Below, in pieces: positions 37,334-46,219 of a DNA stretch of 64,000 nt; positions within the stretch are counted from its first letter, which is position 1, and every line of letters starts with the position of its first letter. Below the pieces are notes generated by a model, which had not been told where the DNA came from, made no database searches, and saw only the letters and a list, made by a program, of their open reading frames with translations. The stretch comes from Thermaerobacter sp. FW80 (lineage in GTDB: Bacteria > Bacillota > Sulfobacillia > Thermaerobacterales > Thermaerobacteraceae): positions 781,245 to 845,244 of the forward strand of contig NZ_CP037895.1 of NCBI RefSeq assembly GCF_004634385.1, in the 5' to 3' direction. The position numbers and the translations under genes are program-made.

Positions 37334-38235
37334 CACCGCGCCACCTCCCGCGAGAACGCCAACAGGATCTCCCGGGCCAGCTTCGCCGCGACGACCTCCG
37401 TGCGCCCGCTGGGATCCAGGGGCGGCGCCGCTTCGACCAGATCGGCTGCCACCACCCGCGCCCCGGCGCGCGCCAGCCGGTAGAGGGCCCGCTGCAGCAC
37501 GCCGAAGTCCGGCCCCCCAGGCTCCGGCGTGCCCGTGCCGGGCGCCACCGCCGGGTCCAGCACGTCGATGTCCACCGTCAGGTAGACCGGCACCCCCCGC
37601 AGCGGGCCGGCCAGCTCCCGCGCCAGCGCCTCCGCCCCCTCGCCGACGTCGTGGAAGAGCCGCCCCTCCTGCCGCGCCAGCTGGAACTCCTCGCGCAGGC
37701 CCGACCGCGGCCCCAGCTGCCAAAGGCGGCCCGTCCCCACCAGGTCCAGGACCCGCCGCATCACGGTCGCGTGGGAGTAGGGCTCGCCCAGGTACCGGTC
37801 ACGCAGGTCGGCGTGGGCGTCGAACTGGACCACCACCAGGTCCGGGTAGCGATCCAGGACCGCGTTCACCGCCGCCAGGGTCACCAGGTGCTCGCCGCCC
37901 AGCAGGAGCACCCTCTTCCCGTCGGCGACGGGTCGGCGCAGCGCCGCCTCGATGCGGGCCAGGCTCTGCCCCAGGTTGCCCAGCGGCAGGACCACGTCGC
38001 CCGCGTCGTGGACGGCCAGGTCCTCCAGGTCGCGGTCCAGCTCCGGGCTGTAGGTCTCCAGGCTGTGCGACGCCTCGCGGATGCGGGTCGGTCCCCACCG
38101 GGTCCCGGGCCGGTAGCTGACGGTCAGCTCCAGGGGAGCCCCGGCGACCACCCAGACGGCGGCGTCGTAGTCGGCCTCCGCGGCCACGAAGCGTCCTGGC
38201 CGCTCCCAGGGGCCGGTGGCCGGCTCATCGTCCAT
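37333..38235 (-). CDS. speB: Agmatinase-family ureohydrolase
   Basis: 300 residues. Binuclear manganese ligands are H116 (LLGGEHLV), D139, H141 and D143 (FDAHADLRD), and D222 and D224 (VDIDVLDP). Splits agmatine into putrescine and urea, or N1-aminopropylagmatine into spermidine and urea if the pathway is of Thermus type; the sequence cannot decide. The N-terminal YRPGTRWGPTRIREASHSLE is typical. ATG at 38233-38235 after GAGGTGAGG. Confidence 0.93.
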   Translation of the reverse strand: MDDEPATGPWERPGRFVAAEADYDAAVWVVAGAPLELTVSYRPGTRWGPTRIREASHSLETYSPELDRDLEDLAVHDAGDVVLPLGNLGQSLARIEAALRRPVADGKRVLLLGGEHLVTLAAVNAVLDRYPDLVVVQFDAHADLRDRYLGEPYSHATVMRRVLDLVGTGRLWQLGPRSGLREEFQLARQEGRLFHDVGEGAEALARELAGPLRGVPVYLTVDIDVLDPAVAPGTGTPEPGGPDFGVLQRALYRLARAGARVVAADLVEAAPPLDPSGRTEVVAAKLAREILLAFSREVAR

Positions 38236-38321
38236 GCTCCTCACCTCGGCAGCGGGATGCCCCCGCGCGGCGATGGGCGCCTCCACCGCGACGGAGGCGG
38301 AGGCTGGCCGACCTGCACCCC

Positions 38322-39290
38322 TCAACGCCCCTCGGCTGCGGGGCGCCCGGGCGGAGCGACCGGAGATCCCTCGGCACCCGTCGCGCCCGCCTGGCCCACC
38401 CGCCCCGGCCGGTCGGGGAGGCGGTCCGCCGCCTCCTCCGTCGGCGCGCCGGACTGCAGCAGGTCGGCCACGAAGGGAGGCAGCACGAAGGCGGCGCGAT
38501 GGACCTCCGGCGTGTAGTACCGCGTCGCCAGTCGCAGGGCCTCCCAGGCGCCATCCCGAGGCGCCCGCGGGTCGGGACCGCGGGTGGCCACGCTGTAGGT
38601 CCACAGACCCCCGGGATACGTGGGGACCACGCCCCAGTAGAGGGCCGTGACGGGGAACACCGTCCGGAGCGATGCCTGGACGCGGCGGATCAGGTCGCGG
38701 TTGAAGAAGGGCGACTCCGACTGCTGGACGAAGATGCCGCCCGGCCGCAGGGCGCGGAACACCGCCCGATGGAAGTCGGTGCCGAAGAGGGCCACCGCGG
38801 GCCCCACGGGATCGGTGGAGTCCACGATGATCACGTCGTAGGTGTCGGGGCGCTCCTCCACGTGGCGGATGCCGTCGGCGAAGAAGACGCGCGCCCGGGG
38901 ATCGTCGAAGGCGTTGAGCTCGGGCAGGTACCGCCGGGCCACCTCCACCACCCGCCGGTCGATCTCGGCCAGGTGGGCCTCCTCCACCGTCGGGTGGCGC
39001 AGGACCTCCCGCAGGACGCCCCCGTCGCCTCCGCCGATCACCAGCACCCGGCGCGGGTCGGGGTGGGCGAAGAGCGGCACGTGGGCCATCATCTCGTGGT
39101 AGGCGAACTCGTCCCGCTGCGAGGTCTGGATCACGTCGTCCAGGACCAGCATGCGGCCGAACTCCACCGTGTCCAGGACCATGACCTCCTGGAACGGGCT
39201 GCGCTCGCAGTGCAGGACCTGCCGCACGCGCACCGAGATGCGCAGATTCGCCGTTTGATCCTCCGTGAACCAGACCTGCACACCGGCCAC
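38322..39290 (-). CDS. speE: Polyamine aminopropyltransferase (spermidine synthase)
   Basis: 322 residues. Starts (M)AGVQVWFTEDQTANLRISVR. Family motifs include EFGRMLVLDDVIQTSQRDEF, the dcSAM-binding VLVIGGGDGGVLREVLRH, VDSTDPVGPA with the catalytic aspartate, and FVQQSESPFF. Transfers an aminopropyl group to putrescine or agmatine. The C-terminal ~35 residues are a disordered extension. An internal GTG nine bases later is an alternative start. No speD is present in the window. Confidence 0.94.
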   Translation of the reverse strand: MAGVQVWFTEDQTANLRISVRVRQVLHCERSPFQEVMVLDTVEFGRMLVLDDVIQTSQRDEFAYHEMMAHVPLFAHPDPRRVLVIGGGDGGVLREVLRHPTVEEAHLAEIDRRVVEVARRYLPELNAFDDPRARVFFADGIRHVEERPDTYDVIIVDSTDPVGPAVALFGTDFHRAVFRALRPGGIFVQQSESPFFNRDLIRRVQASLRTVFPVTALYWGVVPTYPGGLWTYSVATRGPDPRAPRDGAWEALRLATRYYTPEVHRAAFVLPPFVADLLQSGAPTEEAADRLPDRPGRVGQAGATGAEGSPVAPPGRPAAEGR

Positions 39291-39353
39291 CCCGCTCCGC
39301 CGCGCCGTCGTCGGGTTCCTCCGCGCCCTCGTCGGCCCGCCGGTGGACCGCGC

Positions 39354-39815
39354 TCAGTACCACAGGACGGCGGCGGCCACCACCGCGCCCGGACGGTCGC
39401 CGACCACCATCTCCGTCGCCGCCACCCGGACGTCCCGCAGGGCCATGCCCCGCCGCCGGAAGGCCTCTTCCACCATGGCGCGAACCGCACGTTCCGCCTC
39501 TTCGCGCGAGCAGTGCCCGGAATACTCCATGATCGTCCCGTAGTCGCGATCGGAGAAGCCCACCGCCACCGCCGCGGCGATGCGGTCGCCCTTGACGTCG
39601 CTGACCAGGCTGCCGTAGGCCGTGGGGGTCAGGGACCCCGGCGGGATGTCCAGCCGCTCGACCAGCTCGCACTCCGGTGGCAGGATGCTGGAGACCTTGA
39701 TCAGGTTGAGGTTGCCGATGCCGGCGGCCAACAAGGCGTTGTCGAACGCGGTCAGCTTGTGGTCGCCCTCGCCGCTGCCCGCCACGACCGTGACCTTCTT
39801 CGGTGTGGGAAGCAA
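39354..39815 (-). CDS. Pyruvoyl-dependent arginine decarboxylase
   Basis: 153 residues from the TTG at 39813-39815 (AAGGAGG 8 bases upstream). The self-cleavage pair S42-S43 in NLIKVSSILPPE would form the pyruvoyl group on the beta-alpha side. Other family motifs are GDHKLTAFDNALLAAGIGNL and YSGHCSREEAE. Makes agmatine from arginine and feeds speE and speB directly downstream. This enzyme type is common in archaea and some deep-branching bacteria. Confidence 0.93.
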   Translation of the reverse strand: MLPTPKKVTVVAGSGEGDHKLTAFDNALLAAGIGNLNLIKVSSILPPECELVERLDIPPGSLTPTAYGSLVSDVKGDRIAAAVAVGFSDRDYGTIMEYSGHCSREEAERAVRAMVEEAFRRRGMALRDVRVAATEMVVGDRPGAVVAAAVLWY

Positions 39816-39906
39816 CCCCGTCGCCTCCTTGACCGGCGGCCGCCGCGCCGCGGACGCCTTGGCACGCCACCCACCCGCGCCTCCACCCGGCCGAAAACCA
39901 TGGTGT

Positions 39907-39935
39907 AATGTATCGAAACCCTCCCGGCCATGCAA
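39907..39935 (-). promoter_or_regulatory. Promoter of the polyamine-argS-pyrG operon
   Basis: TTGCAT, 17 bases, TACATT on the minus strand, about 90 bases before the decarboxylase start. Moderate match, but the only AT-rich patch in the divergent spacer. Confidence 0.5.
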
Positions 39936-39975
39936 GGACGACCTGGGCGGCCATACTACCGGCGGGGGGTTGCCC

Positions 39976-42636
39976 ATGGTCCGCCGGGGCGGCAGCCAGA
40001 ACGACGGGACGAACCGGCCCGACGGCGCCCACGCGGCCCCGGGCGGCGCTCCGGCGGGGCGCCCCGGGGACGACGGGCCGTGGGCACCGCCCCGCGGCGC
40101 CGAGGCGTCCGGCGCCCCCCAGGGGGATTGGCGTCCCCGTCGCCGGCGCGGCGGCTTGCGGGGGATGGGCCGGCCTTCCCTCGCCCGCCGCGTGGCTCGC
40201 TGGGCGGCCCTGGCGGTCATCGCCCTCGCCCTGATGGGCGCGGGCGTCGTCGCCTTCGCTGCCGTGACGCCCCTGCCGAAGCCGGAGGTCCCGCAGGCCA
40301 CGCTCATCTACGACGTGGACGGCCGCGTCGTGGCCAGCCTGTACCGGCAAAACCGCCAGCTGGCCCGCCCCGACGAGATCCCCGCCTCCCTGCGCCAGGC
40401 GGTGGTGGCGGCGGAGGACGCTCGCTTCTACCGCCACCACGGCTTCGACCTGGTGGCCATCGGCCGGGCCGCCCTCCGCAACCTCCAGGCCGGCCGCATC
40501 GTGGAGGGCGGTTCGTCCATCACCCAGCAGCTGGCCCGGACCCTCTACGACCTGTCCCTCGAGCGCACCTTCGACCGCAAGTTTCGCGAGGCGCTGCTGA
40601 CCGTCAAGCTGGAGACGCGGTACAGCAAGGACGAGATCCTGACGATGTACCTCAACCAGGTCTACTTCGGGCGAGGGGCCTACGGGGCCAAGGTGGCGGC
40701 CCAGGAGTACTTCGGCAAGCCGCTGCCGCACCTCACCCTGGCGGAGTCGGCGACGCTGGCCGCGTTCATCCGGGGGCCGGAGCTCTACTGGCGCCAGCCG
40801 GACCGGGCCAAGGCGCGGCGCGACTGGGTCCTTTCCCGCATGGCGGAGCTGGGCATGATATCGCCCGCCGAGGCGCGCCGGGCGCAGGCGGAGCCGCTGG
40901 TGCTGCGACCGCCCGACGAGGGCGAGGTCCGCGCGCCCTACTTCGTGGACTACGTGCGGGACCGCCTCGCGGCCACGGCACCCGAGGTGGCCGCGCGGCT
41001 GTACACGGGCGGCTTTCGCATCTACACCACCTTGGACCTGGACATGCAGACGGCGGCCGAGGCGGCCGTGGCCCGGCTGGACCAGGTGGTGGCGCCGCTG
41101 GGAGAGCACCAGGGGGTTCCCCAGCCGCAGGTCGCCCTGGTGGCCTTGGACCCCGCCTCGGGCGGGATCCGGGCCATGGTCGGGGGACGCGACTTCGCGA
41201 CCACGCCCCTGAACCGGGCGGTGCACGCCCGACGGCAGCCGGGCTCCGCCTTCAAGCCGTTCCTCTACACGGCCGTCCTGGCGTCGGGGGAGCCGATCAC
41301 GACGCCGGTGGCCTGCCGGGTGCGCCAGTACCCGGGCGGCGCGGGCGGCGAGCCCTACACCCCCCGCGACTACGGGGACCCGGGGTACCACGACGCCTTT
41401 CTCGACATCCGCAGGGCGGTGGCCGTCTCCGACAACGTGGTGGCGGTGGAGTGGATGGACCGGGTGAAGCCGCGCCGCGTGGCGGCCCTGGCCCGGCGGA
41501 TGGGGATCACCTCCCCGCTGACCACCCAGCACCTGACCCTGGCCCTGGGCGAGTCCGCGGTCACGCCCCTGGAACTGGCGCGGGCCTACGCGACCCTGGC
41601 CAACCTGGGCCTGCGGGTGGAGCCCTTCGCCATCCTCCGGATCGAGGACCGCGACGGGCACGTGCTCTTCCGCCGGGAGCCGCGGGCGGAGCGGGTGATC
41701 GCCCCCGAGGTCGCCTGGCTCGTGACCGACGTGCTCAAGAGCGTCTTCGATCCCGCCTACGACGGCACCGCGCGGGCCCTGGGCATCGGGCGCCCGGCGG
41801 CGGGCAAGACGGGCACCACCGACGACTCCCGCGACGTCTGGTTCGTCGGCTACACCCCGGACCTGGTGGCCGCCGTCTGGATCGGCAGCGACGACTTCGC
41901 GCAGCGCGTCCTGCTGCCCGGCGGGGCGGGCGCCACCGGGTCCAGCACCGCCGGCCGCATCTGGCAGGCGTTCATGCGGGCGGCGCTGGACGGGCTGCCC
42001 GCCCGCGACTGGCCCCGCCCCGAAGGCGTGGTGCGGGCCAGCGCCTGCACCTTGACGGGATCCCTGGACGCCCCTCGCTTCCAGTGGCGGGAGGAGTGGT
42101 TCCTGGCGGGTCACGTCCCGGCCCCCAACTGCCTCGCCCTCCTCCAGGACCCCCACGTGCGCGAGGATCTGGCGGCCGCTCGCGAGGCGCCCCGCGGCCT
42201 GATCCCCCTGCCGCTGCCGTCCCTGCCCGACGACCCCGGCCGGCCGCCGGACGGCGCCAGGCCGGACGGCGGCCCCGCACCGCCTGGCCCCGCCACCGAC
42301 GGAGACCGGCAAGGGGGAGCGGCCGCTCCGGAAGGACCATCACGGCCGGCGCCCGGGGCCGGCCCTCCCGACACCGGCGGCGACGAGGGCGGCCTCCCGG
42401 CGCCGGACGGAGAGCCCGACCCCAGCCCGCACCGACCGGCCGAGGGCGGCCCGGCTGCGACCCCACCGCCGGAGTCCGGCGGGCCGCCGGAGAGCGGCGG
42501 TGCCCCAGGGGCCCACCCCGATGACCGGGCCTCGGATGGATCGGGCGCCGGCGGCCATCGGGATGCCGGGACGCCCCCGCAGGAGGGGCCGTCCGTCCCA
42601 CCGACGGCACCGGATCGTGGCACCTACGTCCCATAG
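39976..42636 (+). CDS. Class A penicillin-binding protein (PBP1a type)
   Basis: 886 residues. A disordered cytoplasmic N-terminus holds the 12-mer read as GTNRP; one transmembrane helix follows (ALAVIALALMGAGVVAFAAV, ~78-97). The GT51 transglycosylase has EDARFYRHHGFD, GGSSITQQLARTLYD and KLETRYSKDEILTMYLNQVY. The transpeptidase has SxxK in RQPGSAFKPFLYT, SDN and GKTGTT. A Pro/Gly/Asp-rich tail fills the last ~150 residues. Polymerises and cross-links peptidoglycan. ATG at 39976 has a GGGGGG six bases upstream. Confidence 0.96.
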   Translation: MVRRGGSQNDGTNRPDGAHAAPGGAPAGRPGDDGPWAPPRGAEASGAPQGDWRPRRRRGGLRGMGRPSLARRVARWAALAVIALALMGAGVVAFAAVTPLPKPEVPQATLIYDVDGRVVASLYRQNRQLARPDEIPASLRQAVVAAEDARFYRHHGFDLVAIGRAALRNLQAGRIVEGGSSITQQLARTLYDLSLERTFDRKFREALLTVKLETRYSKDEILTMYLNQVYFGRGAYGAKVAAQEYFGKPLPHLTLAESATLAAFIRGPELYWRQPDRAKARRDWVLSRMAELGMISPAEARRAQAEPLVLRPPDEGEVRAPYFVDYVRDRLAATAPEVAARLYTGGFRIYTTLDLDMQTAAEAAVARLDQVVAPLGEHQGVPQPQVALVALDPASGGIRAMVGGRDFATTPLNRAVHARRQPGSAFKPFLYTAVLASGEPITTPVACRVRQYPGGAGGEPYTPRDYGDPGYHDAFLDIRRAVAVSDNVVAVEWMDRVKPRRVAALARRMGITSPLTTQHLTLALGESAVTPLELARAYATLANLGLRVEPFAILRIEDRDGHVLFRREPRAERVIAPEVAWLVTDVLKSVFDPAYDGTARALGIGRPAAGKTGTTDDSRDVWFVGYTPDLVAAVWIGSDDFAQRVLLPGGAGATGSSTAGRIWQAFMRAALDGLPARDWPRPEGVVRASACTLTGSLDAPRFQWREEWFLAGHVPAPNCLALLQDPHVREDLAAAREAPRGLIPLPLPSLPDDPGRPPDGARPDGGPAPPGPATDGDRQGGAAAPEGPSRPAPGAGPPDTGGDEGGLPAPDGEPDPSPHRPAEGGPAATPPPESGGPPESGGAPGAHPDDRASDGSGAGGHRDAGTPPQEGPSVPPTAPDRGTYVP

Positions 42637-42671
42637 GGCTCGATGGGTGTCCACCAGGTGTCCAGAGGGTT

Positions 42672-42705
42672 GTCAGGCGGGCGTTCCGTCGTCAGGCAGG
42701 CGTTC
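42672..42705. repeat. Two 15-bp repeats (19-base step) at the rlmH stop
   Basis: GTCAGGCGGGCGTTC at 42672-42686 and GTCAGGCAGGCGTTC at 42691-42705, the second running into the rlmH stop codon. Same step length as the repeats at the end of ispDF. Confidence 0.85.
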
Positions 42706-43189
42706 AGTAGTGGTACGGCTCCCCTCGCAGGATGCGGAAGGCGCGGTACAGCTGTTCGAGGAGGATCACCGGCACCATCTGGTGGGGAAAGGTGAGGTGG
42801 GAGAGGGACCAGCGCTCGCGCGCGCGCTCCAGCACCGTCGGCGCCAGCCCCAGGGGACCGCCGATCACGAAGACCAGCCGGCTGTCGCCACCCACCATGC
42901 GCCGGTCGAGCCACTCCGCCACGTCCTCCGAGGTCAAGGTCCGGCCCCGCCGGTCGAGGGCGACCACGTAGGCACCGGGCGCCAGGGCGTCCAGCAACCG
43001 CCGCGCCTCGACCTCCAGCACGCGGCTGACCTCGGCCGGGGTGAGGCGGGCCGGCACGGGTTCGCCGGGAACCCGCCGCTGGCTGACCCGCGCATAGCGC
43101 CCAAGGCGGCGGGCATACTCCTCCGCCGCCCGCCGCAGGGCGGGCTGGTCCAGCTCGCCCACCGCCAGCAGTTCGATGGAGACGGGCAA
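42704..43189 (-). CDS. rlmH: 23S rRNA pseudouridine-1915 N3-methyltransferase RlmH
   Basis: 161 residues, family length. SPOUT knot motifs: VVALDRRGRTLTSEDVAEWL, VFVIGGPLGLAP, then the C-terminal LSHLTFPHQMVPVILLEQLY and RGEPYHY. Acts on 70S ribosomes, on helix 69. TTG start at 43187-43189 with a weak Shine-Dalgarno. Usual neighbour of htrA-type genes in Firmicutes, as here. Confidence 0.96.
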   Translation of the reverse strand: MPVSIELLAVGELDQPALRRAAEEYARRLGRYARVSQRRVPGEPVPARLTPAEVSRVLEVEARRLLDALAPGAYVVALDRRGRTLTSEDVAEWLDRRMVGGDSRLVFVIGGPLGLAPTVLERARERWSLSHLTFPHQMVPVILLEQLYRAFRILRGEPYHY

Positions 43190-43287
43190 CGGCGCTCACC
43201 CCCGCCCCCACGGTAACCCGTCGTCCGGACCGGGTGAACCCCCCACGGTTCACCGCTCGCGGGCGCCTGCAGCAACGACCCCACGCG

Positions 43288-43532
43288 TCACGCGGCAGGA
43301 AGGCCGCGGGCAAGGACCGCCCGGGGCGGATCCGGCGCCGCCACCAGGACGTCGCAGCCCACCGCGGGCCGTGGAGTGGCCGCGCACCGCCGGGGGCCGC
43401 GGGGCGTGCCCGCTCCGCTGCGATGATCTGCTGACGCGGCGCCACGCACTGGTCGCAGAGGGCTGCGCTCTCCCCCGCGACCATGTGCCGCACCTGATCC
43501 GCGCTCCTGCCGCAGAAGGAGCAAACCTGCAT
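43288..43532 (-). pseudogene. ClpX-type zinc-finger ORF, probably frameshifted
   Basis: From the ATG at 43530-43532 the protein starts MQVCSFCGRSADQVRHMVAG and continues to CDQCV: C4-x2-C7...C26-x2-C29, with the 18-residue spacing of the ClpX N-terminal zinc finger. A GGGGGAGG lies upstream. Small proteins of this kind precede rlmH in several clostridia. In this frame no stop appears until 42624, straight through rlmH, which is implausible. A one-base shift would end the protein at 43288. So either the gene is frameshifted or decayed, or there is a sequence error. Confidence 0.5.
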
Positions 43533-43688
43533 CCATCCTCCCCCTGCGCCGGATGCCCGCAGCGATAGGGTGCCACCCCGTGACACCGCCGACGGGCCCA
43601 GGGACTGCGCCCGTTGCTGCGCCACCGGCGGTGGGCTCCGGGATGGCCGTGATCCGGCTTGCTCGGGCTGTCGGCCGCGGCCTGCCGG

Positions 43689-44996
43689 TCAGCGGGTCAG
43701 TTCCGCCAGTTGCACGGTGACCCGACGGGCGCCGCCGTCCCCCGCCACCTCGAGGACCACGCGCTGGCCCCCCTGCTTGCCGTCGACGATCCGCAACAGG
43801 TCGACGGTGTCCTGCACCGGCTCGCCGTCGCAGGCGATCACCACCTGCCCGCGACGCAGGCCCGCGCGGGCGGCCGGGGAGCCGGGTTCCACCCGCCAGA
43901 TCACGGCACCGCGCCCCTCCGCCAGGGCCGTGGCGAACTCGCTGGCCCGATCCGGGTCGGACCGGGCCAGCGCCGGCACCTGGACCACGTCGACCACGTG
44001 CACGCCCAGGGCCGCCCGACGCACGCGGCCGTGGCGGATCAGGTCGCTGGCGATGCGGCGGACGTCGTTGGCCGGGATGGCGAAGCCGAGGCCCTCGAAA
44101 CGGTCCTGGCGCCCTCCGGCCCCGGCGATCTTGACCGTGTTGAGGCCGACCACCCGGCCGTGGGCATCCACCAGCGCACCGCCGCTGTTGCCGGGGTTGA
44201 TGGCGGCATCGGTCTGGATCAGGCGGAAGATGCGCTCCCCGACCACGGGCACCGCCGTGGGGGGCGGCACCGGCTGGAACAGCTCTTCCCGCACCCCGCT
44301 GACGATCCCGAGGCTGACGGAGCGGAAGAGCCCGGCCGGACTACCGATGGCGGCCACCCACTGGCCCACGCGCACCTGGTCGGAGTCGGCGAAGGTCGCG
44401 GGCTTCAGCGGGCCGGTCGTGCCGGGGTCCACCCAGAGCACCGCCAGGTCCGAGAACGGGTAGTCTTCCGCCACCAGTCGGGCCGGGACGCGGCGGCCGT
44501 CGGGCAACAGCACCTCGATGCGGTCGGGGTGCCGGTGGTCCGCGCGCCGTCCCCCTTCGTCCCCCGACGGGCCGGTCCCGCGGGGGGGCGTCGGGTGCCC
44601 TCGCTGGCGGCCGGCGCCGGCGACGCCCGGCTCCGCGACGCGGGGCATGGCGACCACGTGGTGGTTGGTCACGATGAAGCCGCGGGCGTCGAACACCACC
44701 CCCGATCCCGTGGCGCGGGCCGCGACCACCGGCTTGCCCGTGATCGGGTCCGGCCGCAGGTAGGTGCTGATCACGCCCACCACGGAGGGGCCGGCGATGC
44801 GGTGGACGATCTCCGCGGGTGACGGGGTCGGCGACGCGGCCAGCCGCCAGGACCAAGGCCCGGGGAGGTCGGGCTTCAACCCGAGCACCAGCGCTGCACC
44901 GGCCAACCCGCCCACCGCGCCGGCCGCCACGGCCAGTACCCATCCGCGGGCCAGCCGGCGCGCGGCGCCGCGCAGGGCGTCCTGGAAGCCGTTCAC
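43689..44996 (-). CDS. HtrA/DegP-like serine protease
   Basis: 435 residues from the GTG at 44994-44996 (GAGGAGG 7 bases upstream). N-terminal transmembrane helix (~20-40). Trypsin-like domain with His113 (VTNHHVV), Asp in DYPFSDLAVLWV and Ser in AAINPGNSGGALVD; C-terminal PDZ domain (VIWRVEPGSPAARAGLRRGQ). A low-complexity insert of ~35 residues separates His and Asp. Membrane-anchored quality-control protease; Bacillus has htrC at this site beside rlmH. Confidence 0.94.
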   Translation of the reverse strand: MNGFQDALRGAARRLARGWVLAVAAGAVGGLAGAALVLGLKPDLPGPWSWRLAASPTPSPAEIVHRIAGPSVVGVISTYLRPDPITGKPVVAARATGSGVVFDARGFIVTNHHVVAMPRVAEPGVAGAGRQRGHPTPPRGTGPSGDEGGRRADHRHPDRIEVLLPDGRRVPARLVAEDYPFSDLAVLWVDPGTTGPLKPATFADSDQVRVGQWVAAIGSPAGLFRSVSLGIVSGVREELFQPVPPPTAVPVVGERIFRLIQTDAAINPGNSGGALVDAHGRVVGLNTVKIAGAGGRQDRFEGLGFAIPANDVRRIASDLIRHGRVRRAALGVHVVDVVQVPALARSDPDRASEFATALAEGRGAVIWRVEPGSPAARAGLRRGQVVIACDGEPVQDTVDLLRIVDGKQGGQRVVLEVAGDGGARRVTVQLAELTR

Positions 44997-45012
44997 GGAC
45001 CTGCCTCCTCGC

Positions 45013-45891
45013 TCAGCGCCCGGATCCCCCGGGCAGCAGGCGGGCCGGATCGACCCCGTAGATGCGGGCGGCGGCCACGGCGAAGGGCTCCCCCGCGGCC
45101 AGCGCCTCGGCCAGGCGCGGCAGCGCACCGCCGCCGCCCCGCTCCGTCAGGCGATCGTAGAGGCAGAGGGCGGCCCCGTAGGCCTGGTCGGTCGGCAAGG
45201 AGGCGAAGGCCCCGTTCAGGTCGGACCACGCCACCCGCGGGCAGGTCCCGGCCCACCCAAAGGTGAAGCCGGTCACCGCGCGGTCGACCGCCTGGGCCAA
45301 CCCTTCCGTGAACCAAGCGGGGTAGTTGCCCAACGTGTTCCAATCCAACAGCCAGTGCGCCAACTCATGGGGCACCGGGCCCAAGCGTGCGAAGGTGTCC
45401 CGGTTGGACGCCCACGTCCGGGGGTCGGCCACGTGGATCACGCCCGCCGCGTACAACCCGAGGGGCGGGTCCCGGGGGTCCCATCCGAAGGTACGCGCCA
45501 GTTCTTCCGGCGATGCGTGGACGACGAACACGACGGGCTGGGCCGGGATGGGCAAGCCCGTCATGCGGGCCACCCGTGGCAGGGACTCCAGCGCGTAGTC
45601 GCGCACCCACTCCGCACCCTGGCGGTGCCCGGTCCGGTAGACGACGCGGACGCGCCCGGCGTCGAGGCGCTCCCAACCCGGCCGCGGCCACTGGGCGACC
45701 ACCCGGGCCGCGGTGAGCCGCCCGACCCAGGCCAGCTGCCCAGCCCGCACCACGGGCGAGGCCCCACCAGGCGCCACCCCGAGCGCAGTCAGCAGGAGCG
45801 CCAGGCACCCGAGCGCCGCCAGGCGGCGCCAGGAAGGCCACCGTGGCACCGTCGGCAACACGGGCCCCGACGTGGCATGGCGAGGGATCAT
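45013..45891 (-). CDS. Secreted MA-clan metallopeptidase-like protein
   Basis: 292 residues. Signal peptide (RLAALGCLALLLTALGVAPG, cleavage near residue 45). Zinc motif H175-E-L-A-H179 in GPVPHELAHWLLDW, third ligand probably E196 in WFTEGLAQAVD, as in gluzincins. Related to the peptidase MA family of Firmicutes, whose substrates are unknown. Sixteen bases separate it from htrA, so it is probably co-transcribed. Confidence 0.85.
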   Translation of the reverse strand: MIPRHATSGPVLPTVPRWPSWRRLAALGCLALLLTALGVAPGGASPVVRAGQLAWVGRLTAARVVAQWPRPGWERLDAGRVRVVYRTGHRQGAEWVRDYALESLPRVARMTGLPIPAQPVVFVVHASPEELARTFGWDPRDPPLGLYAAGVIHVADPRTWASNRDTFARLGPVPHELAHWLLDWNTLGNYPAWFTEGLAQAVDRAVTGFTFGWAGTCPRVAWSDLNGAFASLPTDQAYGAALCLYDRLTERGGGGALPRLAEALAAGEPFAVAAARIYGVDPARLLPGGSGR

Positions 45892-46219
45892 CGTGGCTCC
45901 TCCTCCGGTTGCTCCCGGCTTCCTTTGTACAGCGGGACCGAAGCGGGCACCACGAAGGAAATGCCAAGCTCTCGTCAGAGCTTGCAGGGCGCGACGTCCC
46001 CTCGGCAGTGGCGTTTCTTCGGGGGTGGGACGAAGCCCGGTGGGGGAGGAGGAGCGGCCGGACGCCGCGCCGTGCCCCTGGGGCGATCCGCTTGGCCTGG
46101 TTCAACGGCATGCAGAACGGCCCGGCAGCACCGGGCCGTTCGTCCCATCGAGGATGCGCAGGGGATGCTCGGTGGCAGAGGCCGCCATCGTGGCGCCCGC
46201 GCCAGCGCGGATGGCCGCC
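45892..46219. other. Spacer after the M23 peptidase gene
   Basis: No gene seen. It holds the hairpin at 46115-46141 and a small inverted repeat AAGCTCT/AGAGCTT near 45964, but no convincing promoter for the downstream peptidase. Confidence 0.5.
46115..46141 (-). terminator. 11-bp hairpin after the M23 peptidase gene
   Basis: GAACGGCCCGG pairs with CCGGGCCGTTC around CAGCA, about 80 bases past the stop. Terminator-like, without a T tract. Confidence 0.5.

Noticed and set aside
37333-42312. Minus-strand open frame of about 1,660 codons antisense to the PBP gene and running into speB
   Set aside because: Only its last 300 codons are real (speB). The rest is the mirror of high third-position GC in the PBP and polyamine genes and shows no domain.
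42624-43532. 302-residue reading of the zinc-finger frame
   Set aside because: It would overlap all of rlmH in another frame, and after the finger the sequence is Pro/Arg/Gly-rich with no structure; a frameshift is more likely.
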